Source: Bdellovibrionales bacterium Ga0074137
Lineage (GTDB): Bacteria > Bdellovibrionota > Bdellovibrionia > Bdellovibrionales > JAMPXM01
DNA: 64,000 bases
Reading direction: 5' to 3'
Assembly (NCBI GenBank): GCA_001464715.1
Contig: LNDT01000001.1
Span: 47,874 to 111,873, forward strand
The notes beneath the pieces were generated by a model that worked only from the letters and a program-made list of their open reading frames with translations, was not told the DNA's origin and searched no databases. Positions within the stretch are counted from its first letter, which is position 1; every line of letters begins with the position of its first letter. The translations under genes were made by a program, and so were the position numbers. Positions 8,770-19,300 of this stretch are shown here, piece by piece.

Positions 8770-9945
8770 CTAACGTTCGATCACAGTAAAGACTCGAGGG
8801 CCGCTGCTTTCGGTCGCAATCACATCAAAGTAGTGACGTGAAATTTCAATTCCCGAACTCGTCTCGACACGAACTTGCCACTCACCCGGTGTGTAATTGC
8901 TTTTGAAAGCAAATCCGCGAAAACCATCGACTCGACCGCCTTGAACAGACATTGGAATACGGTCACTCGACATCCATTTTCCTTTGGCGTCTTTTTGAAG
9001 CCAATGGATCGCGACTTGATCAGTGACTCGAGTTGGCGAGTACACTTGCGCGTAAAAGTAGATTTTGTCGCCAATCTCGGCTCGAAAATCCGAATTGCTC
9101 GTCTGCCAAAATTTCCACCAGGTCTTTTCAAACGACAACAGAACCTTGCCGTCGCGCTTTTCGATGCTGTGGTAAATACCCTGCTCTTTCACACTCAGCG
9201 GAACTGGCGGAATCCACCCCTGAGAGTAGAACACAATAAAGACCGCCATGACGGAAAGCGCTGGCGCCAGCATCGCGCGGGCTAACAAAAGTCGATCGTT
9301 CATCGACTGCATGAGAAGCTTCGCCTGAATCCAGAAAACTAAAATCGTCGAAATGACAGCAAACGTGAACGGAATCCAACCGACGAAGCCGACAAGAATC
9401 GGATAAATAATTGAGAAGAACGAGAAGAGACAAATCGCGTAGAGACCGACTTTCGCACTCACTTTGGCTCGTTTTACGATGGGAAGCTCATTGGCCAAGA
9501 TAAAGGCGATCATCAGCACCAAGAAAACTATACTGCTAAAGAAGGAAGCACTCTTGATATAGAAAAGAGAGTACAAATTCAGGAGGGATCCCAAGCAGAA
9601 ATGCAGCGCCAGATTCCGCCAAGACCAGACTTTGCGAACCCACTTCCCTGGGCGCCAGCTTCGGGCACGGAACAACAGCTCATAGTGAATCAGTGCCGCG
9701 ACAACGAGAAGATAGCCAACCTGCTGAAGTATCGCGAAGAGATTGTCTGGCGATTCAAGAAGTAGGATGTCGAAAATAAATCCGCCGACAAAAAATGCGA
9801 CTTCAAGTCGCTTTTCATGCCGATGGATAAATGCGCGCACGCCCTTCATGCGGTCAGAGCCTTCGGTCAAGTCAGGCTCATTTGCACCGCTATCCGGCGG
9901 GATGTTGCTCTCGAGTCCAGTATCGCTGTCGCCAAAATCTTTCAT
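8770..9945 (-). CDS. Multi-pass membrane protein with C-terminal DUF2914-like domain
   Basis: An integral membrane protein of about 390 residues. After a charged cytosolic N-terminus it has eight or so hydrophobic segments between about residues 40 and 240. The last 130 residues form a soluble beta-rich domain with IHWLQKDAKGKWM, SVQGGRVDGFRGF and GEWQVRVETSSG, which match the pattern of DUF2914 domains (a ligand or stress-sensing-like domain of unknown role). An in-frame ATG at 9999 would add 18 residues without a hydrophobic or conserved segment; I chose 9945 because it leaves room for promoters between this gene and the divergent lipoprotein gene, but the start is uncertain. Confidence 0.7.
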   Translation of the reverse strand: MKDFGDSDTGLESNIPPDSGANEPDLTEGSDRMKGVRAFIHRHEKRLEVAFFVGGFIFDILLLESPDNLFAILQQVGYLLVVAALIHYELLFRARSWRPGKWVRKVWSWRNLALHFCLGSLLNLYSLFYIKSASFFSSIVFLVLMIAFILANELPIVKRAKVSAKVGLYAICLFSFFSIIYPILVGFVGWIPFTFAVISTILVFWIQAKLLMQSMNDRLLLARAMLAPALSVMAVFIVFYSQGWIPPVPLSVKEQGIYHSIEKRDGKVLLSFEKTWWKFWQTSNSDFRAEIGDKIYFYAQVYSPTRVTDQVAIHWLQKDAKGKWMSSDRIPMSVQGGRVDGFRGFAFKSNYTPGEWQVRVETSSGIEISRHYFDVIATESSGPRVFTVIER

Positions 9946-10019
9946 TCCAAAAACTCTGCCCGAGTCGAGTCTCAGCGTCCAGTCTTTCCGAGGCCTCATG
10001 GTTGTGATAGAATCCTACG

Positions 10020-10700
10020 ATGCTCAATCCACACGTCTCGATGTTTCACACTGCATTTTCTATTTTCTGTGCGGTCGCGCTTTCAGGCGTCGGCTGCGCC
10101 TCTTCGCCGCCATCGGCTGACTACGTCGATCCCGTGGCGCGAGAGAACGCTATTTTTGAGTGCAAAAAAGATTTTCAGGCGAAAAAGAAAGCTCGTTTCG
10201 AAAGGCTGCCGCCATTGGTTCGGCGCCTCATGGGCGAAAATCGAATTCTCATCGAGTCTACGGCACCTCCAAAATTGGCAGATCTTCGTAGAGCCATGTC
10301 ACGTTTCCCACTTCAGGGAGACTCCGATGGGCTTTGGAAATCCGCAGAATCAGCGCAAAACAAGACGGCCTCCGGGTCGGTCCGCCACGTTGACGGTGTC
10401 GAAACCGTCTCTTTGATTTTTGGGCAGCCTGGTCGTTCTTTTATTCTTCCGATTTCCTTGCTCGAGAGAACGAAAACAGGGCTGCAAGGGGCGGCCTCAA
10501 ATGCTGACTTACAAATTCGACCGATCGACGAACACCATGTTCTTGTCAATGCCCGCGCTGGCGATGTCGCGCGGACCTATGCTTTGATTCGCACTTATGC
10601 GAGCCAAAGTTTTGCGGAAGAATCAAAAATCATACTGCCTGATTATCCGGTCTACTCACCGGACTTAAACGATGATTCCTGCGAAGATATCTTACGGTAG
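10020..10700 (+). CDS. Putative lipoprotein of unknown function
   Basis: A 226-residue protein I do not recognise. It starts with a type II signal peptide: hydrophobic [15 protein letters not shown] and lipobox SGVGC with the lipidated Cys near residue 26, followed by SS, which favours outer-membrane sorting. The mature part has a conserved-looking [14 protein letters not shown] segment and no obvious catalytic motif. A second ATG at 10041 (residue 8) is equally possible as start. The last nine bases overlap the convergent helicase gene. Confidence 0.65.
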   Translation: MLNPHVSMFHTAFSIFCAVALSGVGCASSPPSADYVDPVARENAIFECKKDFQAKKKARFERLPPLVRRLMGENRILIESTAPPKLADLRRAMSRFPLQGDSDGLWKSAESAQNKTASGSVRHVDGVETVSLIFGQPGRSFILPISLLERTKTGLQGAASNADLQIRPIDEHHVLVNARAGDVARTYALIRTYASQSFAEESKIILPDYPVYSPDLNDDSCEDILR

Positions 10701-13340
10701 CCCAATGTAAATTTCGGCCGTTTGATCGGAGTCGAGATCCAAAACTGTCTGCCTAAGTTCCGCTCGGCCCCCGGCGCTAGTCACCGTTTCAAATTTCGAG
10801 AGATGAGCCGAACGAGCTGACAAATCAGTCTTGAGGCCGGTGAATCCTTCGGATTTAAGTCGTTTTAGCAGCAACTCAAATCGGTTAGACGTCCATTCAC
10901 CAAGCTTCGTGGAGCTCTGAAGCTCATCATTCGTGATTTCACTTAAAAAACGGACGCCAAAATCGGTCGCGCCCCGCTCGGCCCAATCGGACATTATCGC
11001 AGCACTCTCCTCTGTGTCGCCACGGCCCAACGCCTGAATAATTCTAAACACCTCAGCTCGCCAAATTCGCCGAAACCGGGCTGCTGTTTGACGATCAGAG
11101 ATCGGCGCGTCCAGATCTCTGGTCGAATCTCTGGTCGAATCTCTGGTCGAATCTCTGGTCGAATCTTTCGCCGCCGGCGTCGCAACACTCGCCCCACCAA
11201 GCTCCACAAAATCCACACGGAGGCGGTCCCATTCATCCATCAGCGACGAATCAACCGATTTTAGAATCAGCGCTAGCTCAGTCTCAATCTCTTGAAGCCG
11301 TTCATCTTTTATGGCTTCAGGAACCGTGTGAGCGAGTACTTTGTAAACATCGTTTACGGTTCTCAGCAAAACACCTTCACCGCGCTGAAGCTCGTACTCT
11401 CGGATGTAGTCGGCGAATCCGTAGCCATTCTCAAGCATTTCGCGAACGATCGACTTGGGCCGAATATTTTCAGCTCCTACCCAAGGGTGCCGATCTACAA
11501 ACGCATTAAAGGTTTCATAAATAAAATCGCGCAATGGTTTTGGGGCTTCCACCGCCTCGAGCTTCTCTTGTCTCTCTTCAAATTCGACACCATCAGCCTT
11601 TAGCTGATGAAACAGAGCCTGCCTTGCGCGATCGGTTTGTTTTCTAATTATCAAATCTGGCGTTTCGACGATCGCTTCACAGAGCGTGAGAATATCTAGT
11701 GCGAAAGTCTCACTTTGGGGATCGAGTTCCGAAATGGTGTCGATCAACCACAGCGAGAGCGACTGATGAAGAGAAAAGTCCTTCTGTAAATCAGCGTGAA
11801 CGGCCAAGGGATCTAGTCCAATGATCTTTCGATCGACCAAACTTCTAAAAAGCTCAAACGCTCGCTTTCTATGTTTTCTCTTAGCGGCTGGACTTTCATG
11901 GCTGACCCGAATCAACCGACGTAAAGACCCGCACCCGTCCTCAGGCCGCGAAAGGACGGAAAGAACAAGTCCGTGATCCACTTTGAATCTGGATTGTAGT
12001 GCTTCCGGCGTCGACTTTTGCAACTTCTGAAAAGTCGATTCATCCCAGTGGACGAATCCCTTCTCGGGCGGTTTGGACTTCACTATTTTTTTTGCTTTTT
12101 TGGGATCGGCCTGAATTTTACGGTCGAGCTTTACGTTTTCGATCACGTGTTCGGGCGCTTGAGCGATGACGAAACCTTTTTCATCAAAACCCCGGCGCCC
12201 CGCTCGACCAGAAATCTGATGAAAATCGCGACTCGACAAAATGGCTGTTTTCTCGCCGTCGTACTTACAGAGTTTGGTGAAAAGCACGGTGCGGATTGGA
12301 ATATTCACACCAACACCCAAAGTGTCTGTTCCGGATATGACTTTAAGAAAACCCTCTTGCGCCAGTCGTTCCACCAAAATTCGATATTTTGGAAGAAGAC
12401 CGGCATGATGAACTCCGACGCCGTGTTTTATATAGCGGGCAAGTTCTTTTCCGTAAGGAGACCGAAACGGAACATCTTTGATTCGCTCGAGCAGCGCTTT
12501 TTTTTGGTCTTTCGATAAAAAGTCGATGCTCATTAAACTCTGCGCTTCATCGGCCGCAAGATTCTGGGTGAAGTTGACGAGATAAATGGGAGCACGGTTC
12601 TGCTTCATCAAATCAAGCACAGTTTCTTGCAGCGCTGTTTCACCGCGGTACTCAAACTCCAGCGGCACGGGTCGATCAAGCCCGGTGATGATACGGGTTG
12701 CGCGCTGAGTGAGTTCTTCAATACTTTTTTTGAAAAATTCCATGTCGCCAAGAGTGGCTGACATCAATAGAAATCGTGCGTTTGACAGTTCGAGAAGAGG
12801 AACCTGCCAGGCCATTCCCCGTTCACGATCCGAGTAGTAATGAAATTCGTCCATGATAACGTCGTCGACTTTAGCAGCGGCACCTTCCGTCAGCGCCATG
12901 TTTGCCAAGATCTCGGCCGTACAACAAAGAATAGGCGCATCGCGGTTCACCGCACCGTCACCGGTCATCAGACCAACACTTTCAGCGCCAAAAAGCTTAC
13001 AGAGCGCCAAAAACTTTTCGTTCACCAAGGCCTTTACGGGGCATGTGTAAACGGAACGCTTTCCCAAAGCCATCGACTGAAAAATTAAAGCTTCGGCAAC
13101 AAGACTTTTACCACTGCCTGTTGGCGTATTGAGGATGACATTTTCACCCTCAAGTAAAGCCAGCACCGACTCTTCTTGCGCAGGGTAAAGATTCTGGCCA
13201 AGAGAGGAAACGTAATCGAGAAAAAGATCTAGAACTAACTCCGATGGATTTTTGCGACTCAAGTCCTCGAATGACGGAAGCCGCTTCAGTAGCGGCCGAA
13301 CTTCACGCAGAGGCGTCGTCGAAGATTTTTCCAAGGTCAC
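10692..13340 (-). CDS. Ski2-like DEAD/DEAH-box helicase with DUF3516-type C-terminus
   Basis: An 882-residue superfamily 2 helicase. Seen in order: Q-motif region YPAQEE, Walker [14 protein letters not shown] near 74-86, [12 protein letters not shown] (a DEFH form of the DEAD box) near 166, LLMSATLGD (motif III) near 192, [11 protein letters not shown] near 312, [13 protein letters not shown] (motif V) near 337, and [12 protein letters not shown] (motif VI) near 379. The HHAGLLP and GRAGRRG forms are hallmarks of the Ski2/Mtr4/DUF3516 branch, RNA helicases linked to RNA decay. The C-terminal 400 residues match the DUF3516-type tail and contain a run of DSTR repeats around residue 730. It begins 47 bases after the upstream phosphatase gene on the same strand and may be co-transcribed with it. 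Confidence 0.88.
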   Translation of the reverse strand: MTLEKSSTTPLREVRPLLKRLPSFEDLSRKNPSELVLDLFLDYVSSLGQNLYPAQEESVLALLEGENVILNTPTGSGKSLVAEALIFQSMALGKRSVYTCPVKALVNEKFLALCKLFGAESVGLMTGDGAVNRDAPILCCTAEILANMALTEGAAAKVDDVIMDEFHYYSDRERGMAWQVPLLELSNARFLLMSATLGDMEFFKKSIEELTQRATRIITGLDRPVPLEFEYRGETALQETVLDLMKQNRAPIYLVNFTQNLAADEAQSLMSIDFLSKDQKKALLERIKDVPFRSPYGKELARYIKHGVGVHHAGLLPKYRILVERLAQEGFLKVISGTDTLGVGVNIPIRTVLFTKLCKYDGEKTAILSSRDFHQISGRAGRRGFDEKGFVIAQAPEHVIENVKLDRKIQADPKKAKKIVKSKPPEKGFVHWDESTFQKLQKSTPEALQSRFKVDHGLVLSVLSRPEDGCGSLRRLIRVSHESPAAKRKHRKRAFELFRSLVDRKIIGLDPLAVHADLQKDFSLHQSLSLWLIDTISELDPQSETFALDILTLCEAIVETPDLIIRKQTDRARQALFHQLKADGVEFEERQEKLEAVEAPKPLRDFIYETFNAFVDRHPWVGAENIRPKSIVREMLENGYGFADYIREYELQRGEGVLLRTVNDVYKVLAHTVPEAIKDERLQEIETELALILKSVDSSLMDEWDRLRVDFVELGGASVATPAAKDSTRDSTRDSTRDSTRDLDAPISDRQTAARFRRIWRAEVFRIIQALGRGDTEESAAIMSDWAERGATDFGVRFLSEITNDELQSSTKLGEWTSNRFELLLKRLKSEGFTGLKTDLSARSAHLSKFETVTSAGGRAELRQTVLDLDSDQTAEIYIGLP
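11115..11162 (-). repeat. 12-bp tandem repeat, four copies, inside the helicase gene
   Basis: Four perfect copies of a 12-base unit (atctctggtcga on the plus strand) encode four DSTR tetrapeptides in the helicase tail. Exact identity between copies suggests recent slippage or expansion; gain or loss of a unit keeps the frame. Confidence 0.9.
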
Positions 13341-13387
13341 TGAGGATCCGATCTAGCGGCCGAGCCCGGTGTTTTAAGAAACTCCGA

Positions 13388-14470
13388 TCAAGCTGGGCGC
13401 GATAACCAACCGCCGTCACCCTTTGAACCTCGATCACTGGACACCTTATCGATCTTAACACCATAAAGGGCAAGGCCTTGTCGCTGTTCGACTCGCACAA
13501 TCTGACCTTCAAACTTCACAGACGTACGATGGTCGTCGCCAATGGTGCCTTCAATCACGTCACCACTGACCAAAACTCCAGGCGGGATCGCGTTCACTTC
13601 ACGCAGCAGTAAACCAAACTGATTGTAATTCATTGTTTCGAAATCTACGTGTTTTTGACCAGGCTTTCCTGCTCGGACGGGCATACGGCCGTTGAAACGA
13701 ACAGCGATACGCTTGGACTCGTCGGCCAGAAGTGCTGCCGGAATTTCTTGTTTAGGAAATTTCTCAACCGAAATGAATCGATCTTCGCTGACGTCGTAAG
13801 CCGTGAGGGCACCACCAAAAACACAACCAGTATCTAGATTGATGCGATTTGAGAATCGCTCGGGCTGCTCAGTCGGCGTGTGTCCGTGGACAATGACCTT
13901 TTCCCAATTATCCTTGGTGGTCAAAAATGGACCTCGGGTCCACAAGAAGGTCTCGCGATCTAAAACTGTATCGAGCTCATTTAATTTCTTTTTCAGTGGC
14001 ACGCCCGCATGGACAAAAAAGTGCGTGTCGGTTTCATAGTACAAACGAAGGCCTCGTAGAAAATCGATGTGCGATTGCGGAATGTCGAAAGAGCCACCCG
14101 GCCCTGCGTAGTTGGCCAATGTGGTGCTTCCGCCGTTCAGAATAAATAAACCAGAACCGACACTCTCGGGACGTTCGAGGAAGTCGAGAAACATGGCCTC
14201 GTGATTTCCCATCAACGCAATAACTTCGCAGCGCTCGCGAAGTCTCACCACAATTTCAATCACTCGGCGCGATTCAGGACCGCGGTCGACATAATCACCA
14301 AGGAAAACGATCAGAGTTTCACTATCAATCTTCAAATTCGAAATGAGCGACTCAAGCTCTGCGGCACATCCGTGAACGTCGCCTATTGCATAGACACGTC
14401 GCTTGGCGGTTTTCTCGGACTTTGCGTCGTTCGTTTTTTGATCAGAAGAGTTAAAAAAATGTTTTATCAT
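13388..14470 (-). CDS. PPP-family metallophosphatase with extra C-terminal domain
   Basis: The N-terminal 230 residues are a PPP-type serine/threonine phosphatase or ApaH-like hydrolase: YAIGDVHGCAAELE near 27 (GDxHG), FLGDYVDRGPESR near 54 (GDxVDRG), LMGNHEAMFLDF near 85 (GNHE), the metal-binding HAGVP near 150, and VHGHTPTEQPE near 190. All metal ligands are present, so it should be an active two-metal phosphoesterase. The last 80 residues form a separate beta-rich domain (ISGDVIEGTIG-like segment, then FEGQIVRVEQRQGLALYGVKI) that recalls PilZ-like or regulatory barrel domains; this is a resemblance only, and the RxxxR c-di-GMP motif is not evident. Substrate: phosphoprotein or dinucleoside polyphosphate, not decidable here. 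Confidence 0.82.
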   Translation of the reverse strand: MIKHFFNSSDQKTNDAKSEKTAKRRVYAIGDVHGCAAELESLISNLKIDSETLIVFLGDYVDRGPESRRVIEIVVRLRERCEVIALMGNHEAMFLDFLERPESVGSGLFILNGGSTTLANYAGPGGSFDIPQSHIDFLRGLRLYYETDTHFFVHAGVPLKKKLNELDTVLDRETFLWTRGPFLTTKDNWEKVIVHGHTPTEQPERFSNRINLDTGCVFGGALTAYDVSEDRFISVEKFPKQEIPAALLADESKRIAVRFNGRMPVRAGKPGQKHVDFETMNYNQFGLLLREVNAIPPGVLVSGDVIEGTIGDDHRTSVKFEGQIVRVEQRQGLALYGVKIDKVSSDRGSKGDGGWLSRPA

Positions 14471-14507
14471 CCATTTTTAGTCTACTGCTCGGCCTCACTT
14501 GTTGATA

Positions 14508-15269
14508 ATGAGATTTAAAGACTTTACCGCAAGCTCGACCAAAGATTGGACCCCAGTCATGCTGAGCCGCAAAGCGCGCTTAAAACGCGCCGAAGAGATC
14601 GATCGACGTTTGGCTAAACTGTACCCAGAAACACCGGTGCCGCTGGACCACAAAGATCCGTACACTTTGCTGATTGCTGTTCTGCTATCGGCCCAATGCA
14701 CGGACAAAAGAGTCAACGAAATCACCCCCGCACTTTTTAAACTCGCAAGCCGTCCCCAGGACATGGCCAAGAAGTCCGTTGCAGAAGTGCTTTCGATCGT
14801 GCGCCCATGTGGACTTGGACCTCAAAAAGCAAAAGCGATTGTCGGTTTATCGAAAATTCTGATCGACAAGTTTTCTGGCGAGGTTCCACGGACGCTGGAG
14901 GAGCTTGAAACTCTTCCTGGCGTCGGTCACAAAACCGCACAAGTCGTCATCGCACAGTCGTTCGGTGTACCAAGTTTTCCTGTCGACACACATATCCACC
15001 GGCTTGCAAAACGTTGGAAGCTCACAAAAGGAAATAATGTCATGACGACGGAGCGAGATCTTAAAGATCTCTTTCCGATCGAACACTGGAATCAACTGCA
15101 TTTGCGAATAATTTTTTACGGCCGCGAATTCTGCACGGCGCGCGGCTGCGATGGAAGCACCTGTCCGCTGTGTTCTGATTTAAAAAAATCAGAACTTAAA
15201 GCTCCAAAGACTCCGCCGAAGGTGCCGGCGAAGCCGCGTCCAATCAAGAACTCTCGACCTAAGTCTTGA
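14508..15269 (+). CDS. nth: Endonuclease III (DNA glycosylase/AP lyase)
   Basis: Removes oxidised pyrimidines from DNA in base excision repair. The helix-hairpin-helix is seen as LETLPGVGHKTAQVV near residue 130, with the catalytic Lys in GHKTA and the catalytic Asp in FPVDTHIHRLAKRW about 18 residues later. LLSAQCTDKRVN near 65 is the conserved DNA-binding start of the fold. The C-terminal iron-sulphur loop is unusual: cysteines are spaced C-x4-C-x4-C-x2-C rather than the classical C-x6-C-x2-C-x5-C. A TTG nine bases earlier and an ATG at 14559 (MLSRKARLK...) are alternative starts; the last matches typical family length better. A basic Lys/Pro tail follows the cluster loop. Confidence 0.9.
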   Translation: MRFKDFTASSTKDWTPVMLSRKARLKRAEEIDRRLAKLYPETPVPLDHKDPYTLLIAVLLSAQCTDKRVNEITPALFKLASRPQDMAKKSVAEVLSIVRPCGLGPQKAKAIVGLSKILIDKFSGEVPRTLEELETLPGVGHKTAQVVIAQSFGVPSFPVDTHIHRLAKRWKLTKGNNVMTTERDLKDLFPIEHWNQLHLRIIFYGREFCTARGCDGSTCPLCSDLKKSELKAPKTPPKVPAKPRPIKNSRPKS

Positions 15270-15378
15270 CTATCTGGACCTAGGTTCCATTTTGGAACCT
15301 GGTGCTACCCCCTGCCTAAAGAGTGAGCGAGAATTTCTCATCGGAAAACTCGACTGTCGACCCAAGGAAGGGAAACAC

Positions 15379-16311
15379 ATGACTCTTAAGTTCAAAGCAC
15401 CACGGCTGGCGAAAGTACTTCGTACCGCAGCGCTCGTTTTCATTGCGGGATCAAGCCTCTCAATGGCGCACCACTCGCACACTCACACACTCTGCGAAGG
15501 TTTTTTGCCAGAGAACGATATGAAGATTCCAGTTGGTTTCAAATCGTTTGCTGTGGGCGCAGCGGGTTTAACCGAAGCGGAATTTAACGGCGTTTTGGAC
15601 CGCACCGAGCGGATTTTTAAACCCATTATCGCTCAGGCCGGCGGCACTTTTAAAGTGAATCGCTTGTGGTCGGACGCGACGGTGAATGCATCGGCTCAAC
15701 AAAACGGTCGCAACTGGATCATCAATATGTATGGCGGCCTTGCTCGTCATCCAGCAACAACGGTCGAAGGTTTTGCGCTCGTAGTTTGTCACGAGATCGG
15801 ACACCACATTGGTGGAGCTCCGAAGGTAAAAGGTTTTCTTGGATTCGGCGGCTGGGCCTCAAATGAAGGTGGGTCTGATTATTATGCGGGTCTAAAATGC
15901 TTGCGTGATTTCTTTGCTGAAGACGACAACGAAAAAATTATTTCAGAAGCCTCGGCCGATGGACGTCTCACAAAATTTGCGGCGGGCCTCTGCGATCAAC
16001 AGTTCGCAAGAGATTCGGACCGTCTTCTTTGCAAACGAACGGCGATCGGCGGCACATCGGTGGCGGGGCTTTTCCAAGCACTACGCAACGAAACTGCGCC
16101 TCCTGATTTCGAAAAGCCAGATTCAAGCAAGGTTTCAAAAACCGACGACAAACATCCCGCCACTCAGTGCCGCATGGATACCTATTTGGCTGGAGCCCTC
16201 TGCGACGTCGACAAGTCAGTCGCACTCTCAGATAAAGACTACCGTCAAGGATCTTGCGTCGAGAATGTAGCAAAACTAGGGTTTCGCCCCCGTTGCTGGT
16301 TTGCGCCCTAA
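15379..16311 (+). CDS. Secreted HExxH metallopeptidase-like protein
   Basis: About 310 residues. The start is set by a Shine-Dalgarno sequence (aaggaaggg) nine bases before the ATG at 15379, giving a clear signal peptide (VLRTAALVFIAGSSLSMA, cleavage near residue 34 before HHSHTH). The core holds VVCHEIGHHIGG, an HExxH zinc site with a third His, and NEGGSDYYAG 30 residues later, whose Glu could be the third ligand as in M48-type gluzincins. Several cysteines (CLRDFF, LCDQQF, CKRTA, CRMD, LCDVD, SCVEN, RCWF) suggest disulphides in the periplasm or outside the cell. The assignment to a peptidase is from the motif alone; the substrate is unknown. Confidence 0.7.
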   Translation: MTLKFKAPRLAKVLRTAALVFIAGSSLSMAHHSHTHTLCEGFLPENDMKIPVGFKSFAVGAAGLTEAEFNGVLDRTERIFKPIIAQAGGTFKVNRLWSDATVNASAQQNGRNWIINMYGGLARHPATTVEGFALVVCHEIGHHIGGAPKVKGFLGFGGWASNEGGSDYYAGLKCLRDFFAEDDNEKIISEASADGRLTKFAAGLCDQQFARDSDRLLCKRTAIGGTSVAGLFQALRNETAPPDFEKPDSSKVSKTDDKHPATQCRMDTYLAGALCDVDKSVALSDKDYRQGSCVENVAKLGFRPRCWFAP

Positions 16312-16370
16312 GGTTTTTCGAACTCGAAACTACAATTGGCGAGGGCCGCGATCAGTGGTAGCCTCACCCG

Positions 16371-19300
16371 ATGGTTTCGACGACGTCTGATTCTCCGAAC
16401 TCGGTTCAAAGTGGGCCCGATTTAAAAGGGCCCGTTCTCAAAGGAATAATCATCGCTCAGCCCTGCGCCCGGGTCTTCGGATCGGGGGCTCGTTTTGTGA
16501 TGCCGGCGGGCCCGGCGTGGCACAGTCACCGGGTTCAACTTCCCGCCTCGCGCCCTCTTGAGTCCGGAGAAATTCTCGACCAATGGGTCAGCCCCGCGTG
16601 GCGCGCCAGCGACGTGCCCCTTACTTTTCATTCAAGTTCCGACATGCTCTCGACGCGAAACATGATGAGCATGATGGATTGGCTCAATGAAGAAGCCGTT
16701 GTTCTTCAGTACCTTTTTGACGACGGGCTTTGCCTCACCGCTGGCGAACTTTTGCGCCACCCCCGTGGGCGAACGATCCCACGCCTTCTTCTTCCACTTT
16801 CTCTTCAAACCAGAACTGAACTTGAAAACGTAAGTTTCGCCCACCGTCCCACGGGTCTTCGCCCTCAGTGGCTTGTTCATAGCGATCAAACGATTGCATC
16901 AGTTTTGATGGCGGCCGAGCGAGTGAATAAGGGGCTATTTGCCGAAGAGGCCGATCCGATCTCTCTTTACTTCACACTTTCGCCCGAGCGAAACGAGCCG
17001 CGAGACGCTCTTCGAATCGAAGGCATCGAAATCGAAAAAAGCTCGCTAAAAAAGGCGGCCGATGGATCGACAGAAGTAGCCGCTGACGGCGCAAGCTCAT
17101 CGAGCGGAAGCATGGGCGGCGTTCTTTGGCGCGTGATCTCGGAAGAAGAGACAGATCACGCTTACAGAGGCGTTGTCCACTTAGAGGCTGCCGCCATCAG
17201 CAAAGTCGAAGCCGCTGAAACTTATCGCCTCGATCCCGAGACGCACCGCCTTGTTTTTCACAATTGGCGCGACCGGCTCGAAGGTGTGCGCGCGTTCTTA
17301 TCATCAAACCTTGGCCCCGAAGCTTCTCGCTCGGGAAGTCGACTGGAAATCAAGGGCCACGGACAGATCCAAGCTTTGATTGAAGAGATTGAGAGTCAGA
17401 ACAAAGCGGCCGCAAAAGAAGCTTCCAAAGCCGGAAACGAAGAGTCCGCTCGGTCTACGGCTCATCTTGACCGAATCGTGGTTGAACCAAAAACAGTGCG
17501 CGTTGCCGCCGCGCACTTGCGCCCTGAACTATCAGTGACGAGCGATGGAACCTTCCGAATGAAGTTTCATTTGGGCTCCGAGCTCGACGGACGAGACCTT
17601 GAAGCCCACGGTCTTCCGCAAGCGCTTCACTACGTCGTGCATCTTCTGCAGTCAGGCCTTGGAGCAACGACGGGCCTAGCCAATGTTCAGCTCGCCCACG
17701 GCCGACGAGGCCCAAAACGTGAACGAGATCTTAAGCTTCTTCGTCACGTTGGGTTTGCGACATTACTTTTTTATGAGAGCGTTTCGTTTGCGTTGAAACT
17801 TCCGTCGTCCGATGGCGACGTTGTCGAATCCTTCAGCGAAGTGCGCGCGCGACTTTTCAGAAAATTCGCATCCTTTCTTTCAAAAGGCGATTCCTGGAAT
17901 CCCGCCGAATCGACCGAGCCCACTGTCACTCTCGATACTTTACTTTCAGATGGCGTTGTGAGCCTTTTAGAGGGGCTCATGCATCAGATTATTGAAGATG
18001 CCAAAGAGCGCCGCGAGACACGGCTGTTCCTTCCCGCAGGCGAACTTCGTTTGAAAGGCCTTAGTGAATCCATCATGCAGCTTTTCCGCGCGATGCTGGC
18101 CGATCTTGCGCGCGAAACCGAGGGAAGCTGCTTCACGAAAGTCCGCGGAACTTGGTTTGAGTCGTTCACAAATAAACGTGACGGTTTCAATCGCGAAGAT
18201 CTTGTCGTTCGAGAAATCGTTTCCCCAGAAGTCGATCATCAGCGCATCTACACCCCTGGCATCAATGAACGCTTCGTTCTGCCAACCGCGAAACTTCCTC
18301 CGCGCGGCGCTCACTTCCTAGCCTTGGCCCACGCAGGCTTTGACCTCACTATCGATGGAAAGTCGGTCGAGCTTGTTAAAGAGGGTGAGTTCCGACCTGA
18401 ATTTACTCTGAAGGAAGAATTCTCGGACACGCGCCTAGAGAGCCTTCCCTTAGGAAATCGAAAAATCGATTGGTTCGAACTTCATCCGCGATTCTTTTTC
18501 CGCGGCCAAGAGCTTTCGCCCGATGAAGCTATTCGCCTTTCGCGAGAAGGCATTATCGAGCACGATGGTCGCTTTTTCCTTCTGGAACCCAAAGAGCTTC
18601 CCAACTTAAAGCGTCTCACTCGGTTTTGGGAAAGCCTGCATGGCGACAGCCAAGGCGCACTGGGCTCAAAGAAACGAAGAAAAACAGAAGACACTTTCTT
18701 TCAGCTGCCACGCTCGCGTTCGCTGGAACTTCTGGCCCTTCGAGCGTCCGGCGTTGAAATTCAAGGTGGACCGAAGTGGCAAGCGATCTGCAGTTTTTAC
18801 GACTCGCTGGACGGTGAAAGAGATCCGTTGGTTTTACCGGATAGCTTTAAAGCGACTCTTCAGCCTTACCAGGAAACTGGTGTTCAATGGTTGATGGATA
18901 TTCGTCGTCTTGGGCTTGGTGGAATCCTGGCCGATGACATGGGACTGGGCAAAACGGTTACAAGTCTCGCCTTCTTAGAAAAACTTCGCGCCAAAGAAGA
19001 ACTTGGCCCTACGCTGGTCTTGGTTCCGACATCACTCACCTATAATTGGATGTCAGAGATGTCGAAATTCACACCCGACATGAAGAACCACCTGTTCTCG
19101 TCACGAGAGCCAGAAGCCATGCTCGATTTCACAAAGAATCGGGACGCTGGCATCGTCATCTGCACCTACGGACTTCTTCAAGAGAACGTCGAAGTTTTTG
19201 AGCAAGTCCCTTGGGATGTTGTGGTGTTTGACGAAGCACAGGCCTTAAAAACAATAACGACCAAGCGGACGACGGCCGCTCGCAAGATCGATGCGAAATT

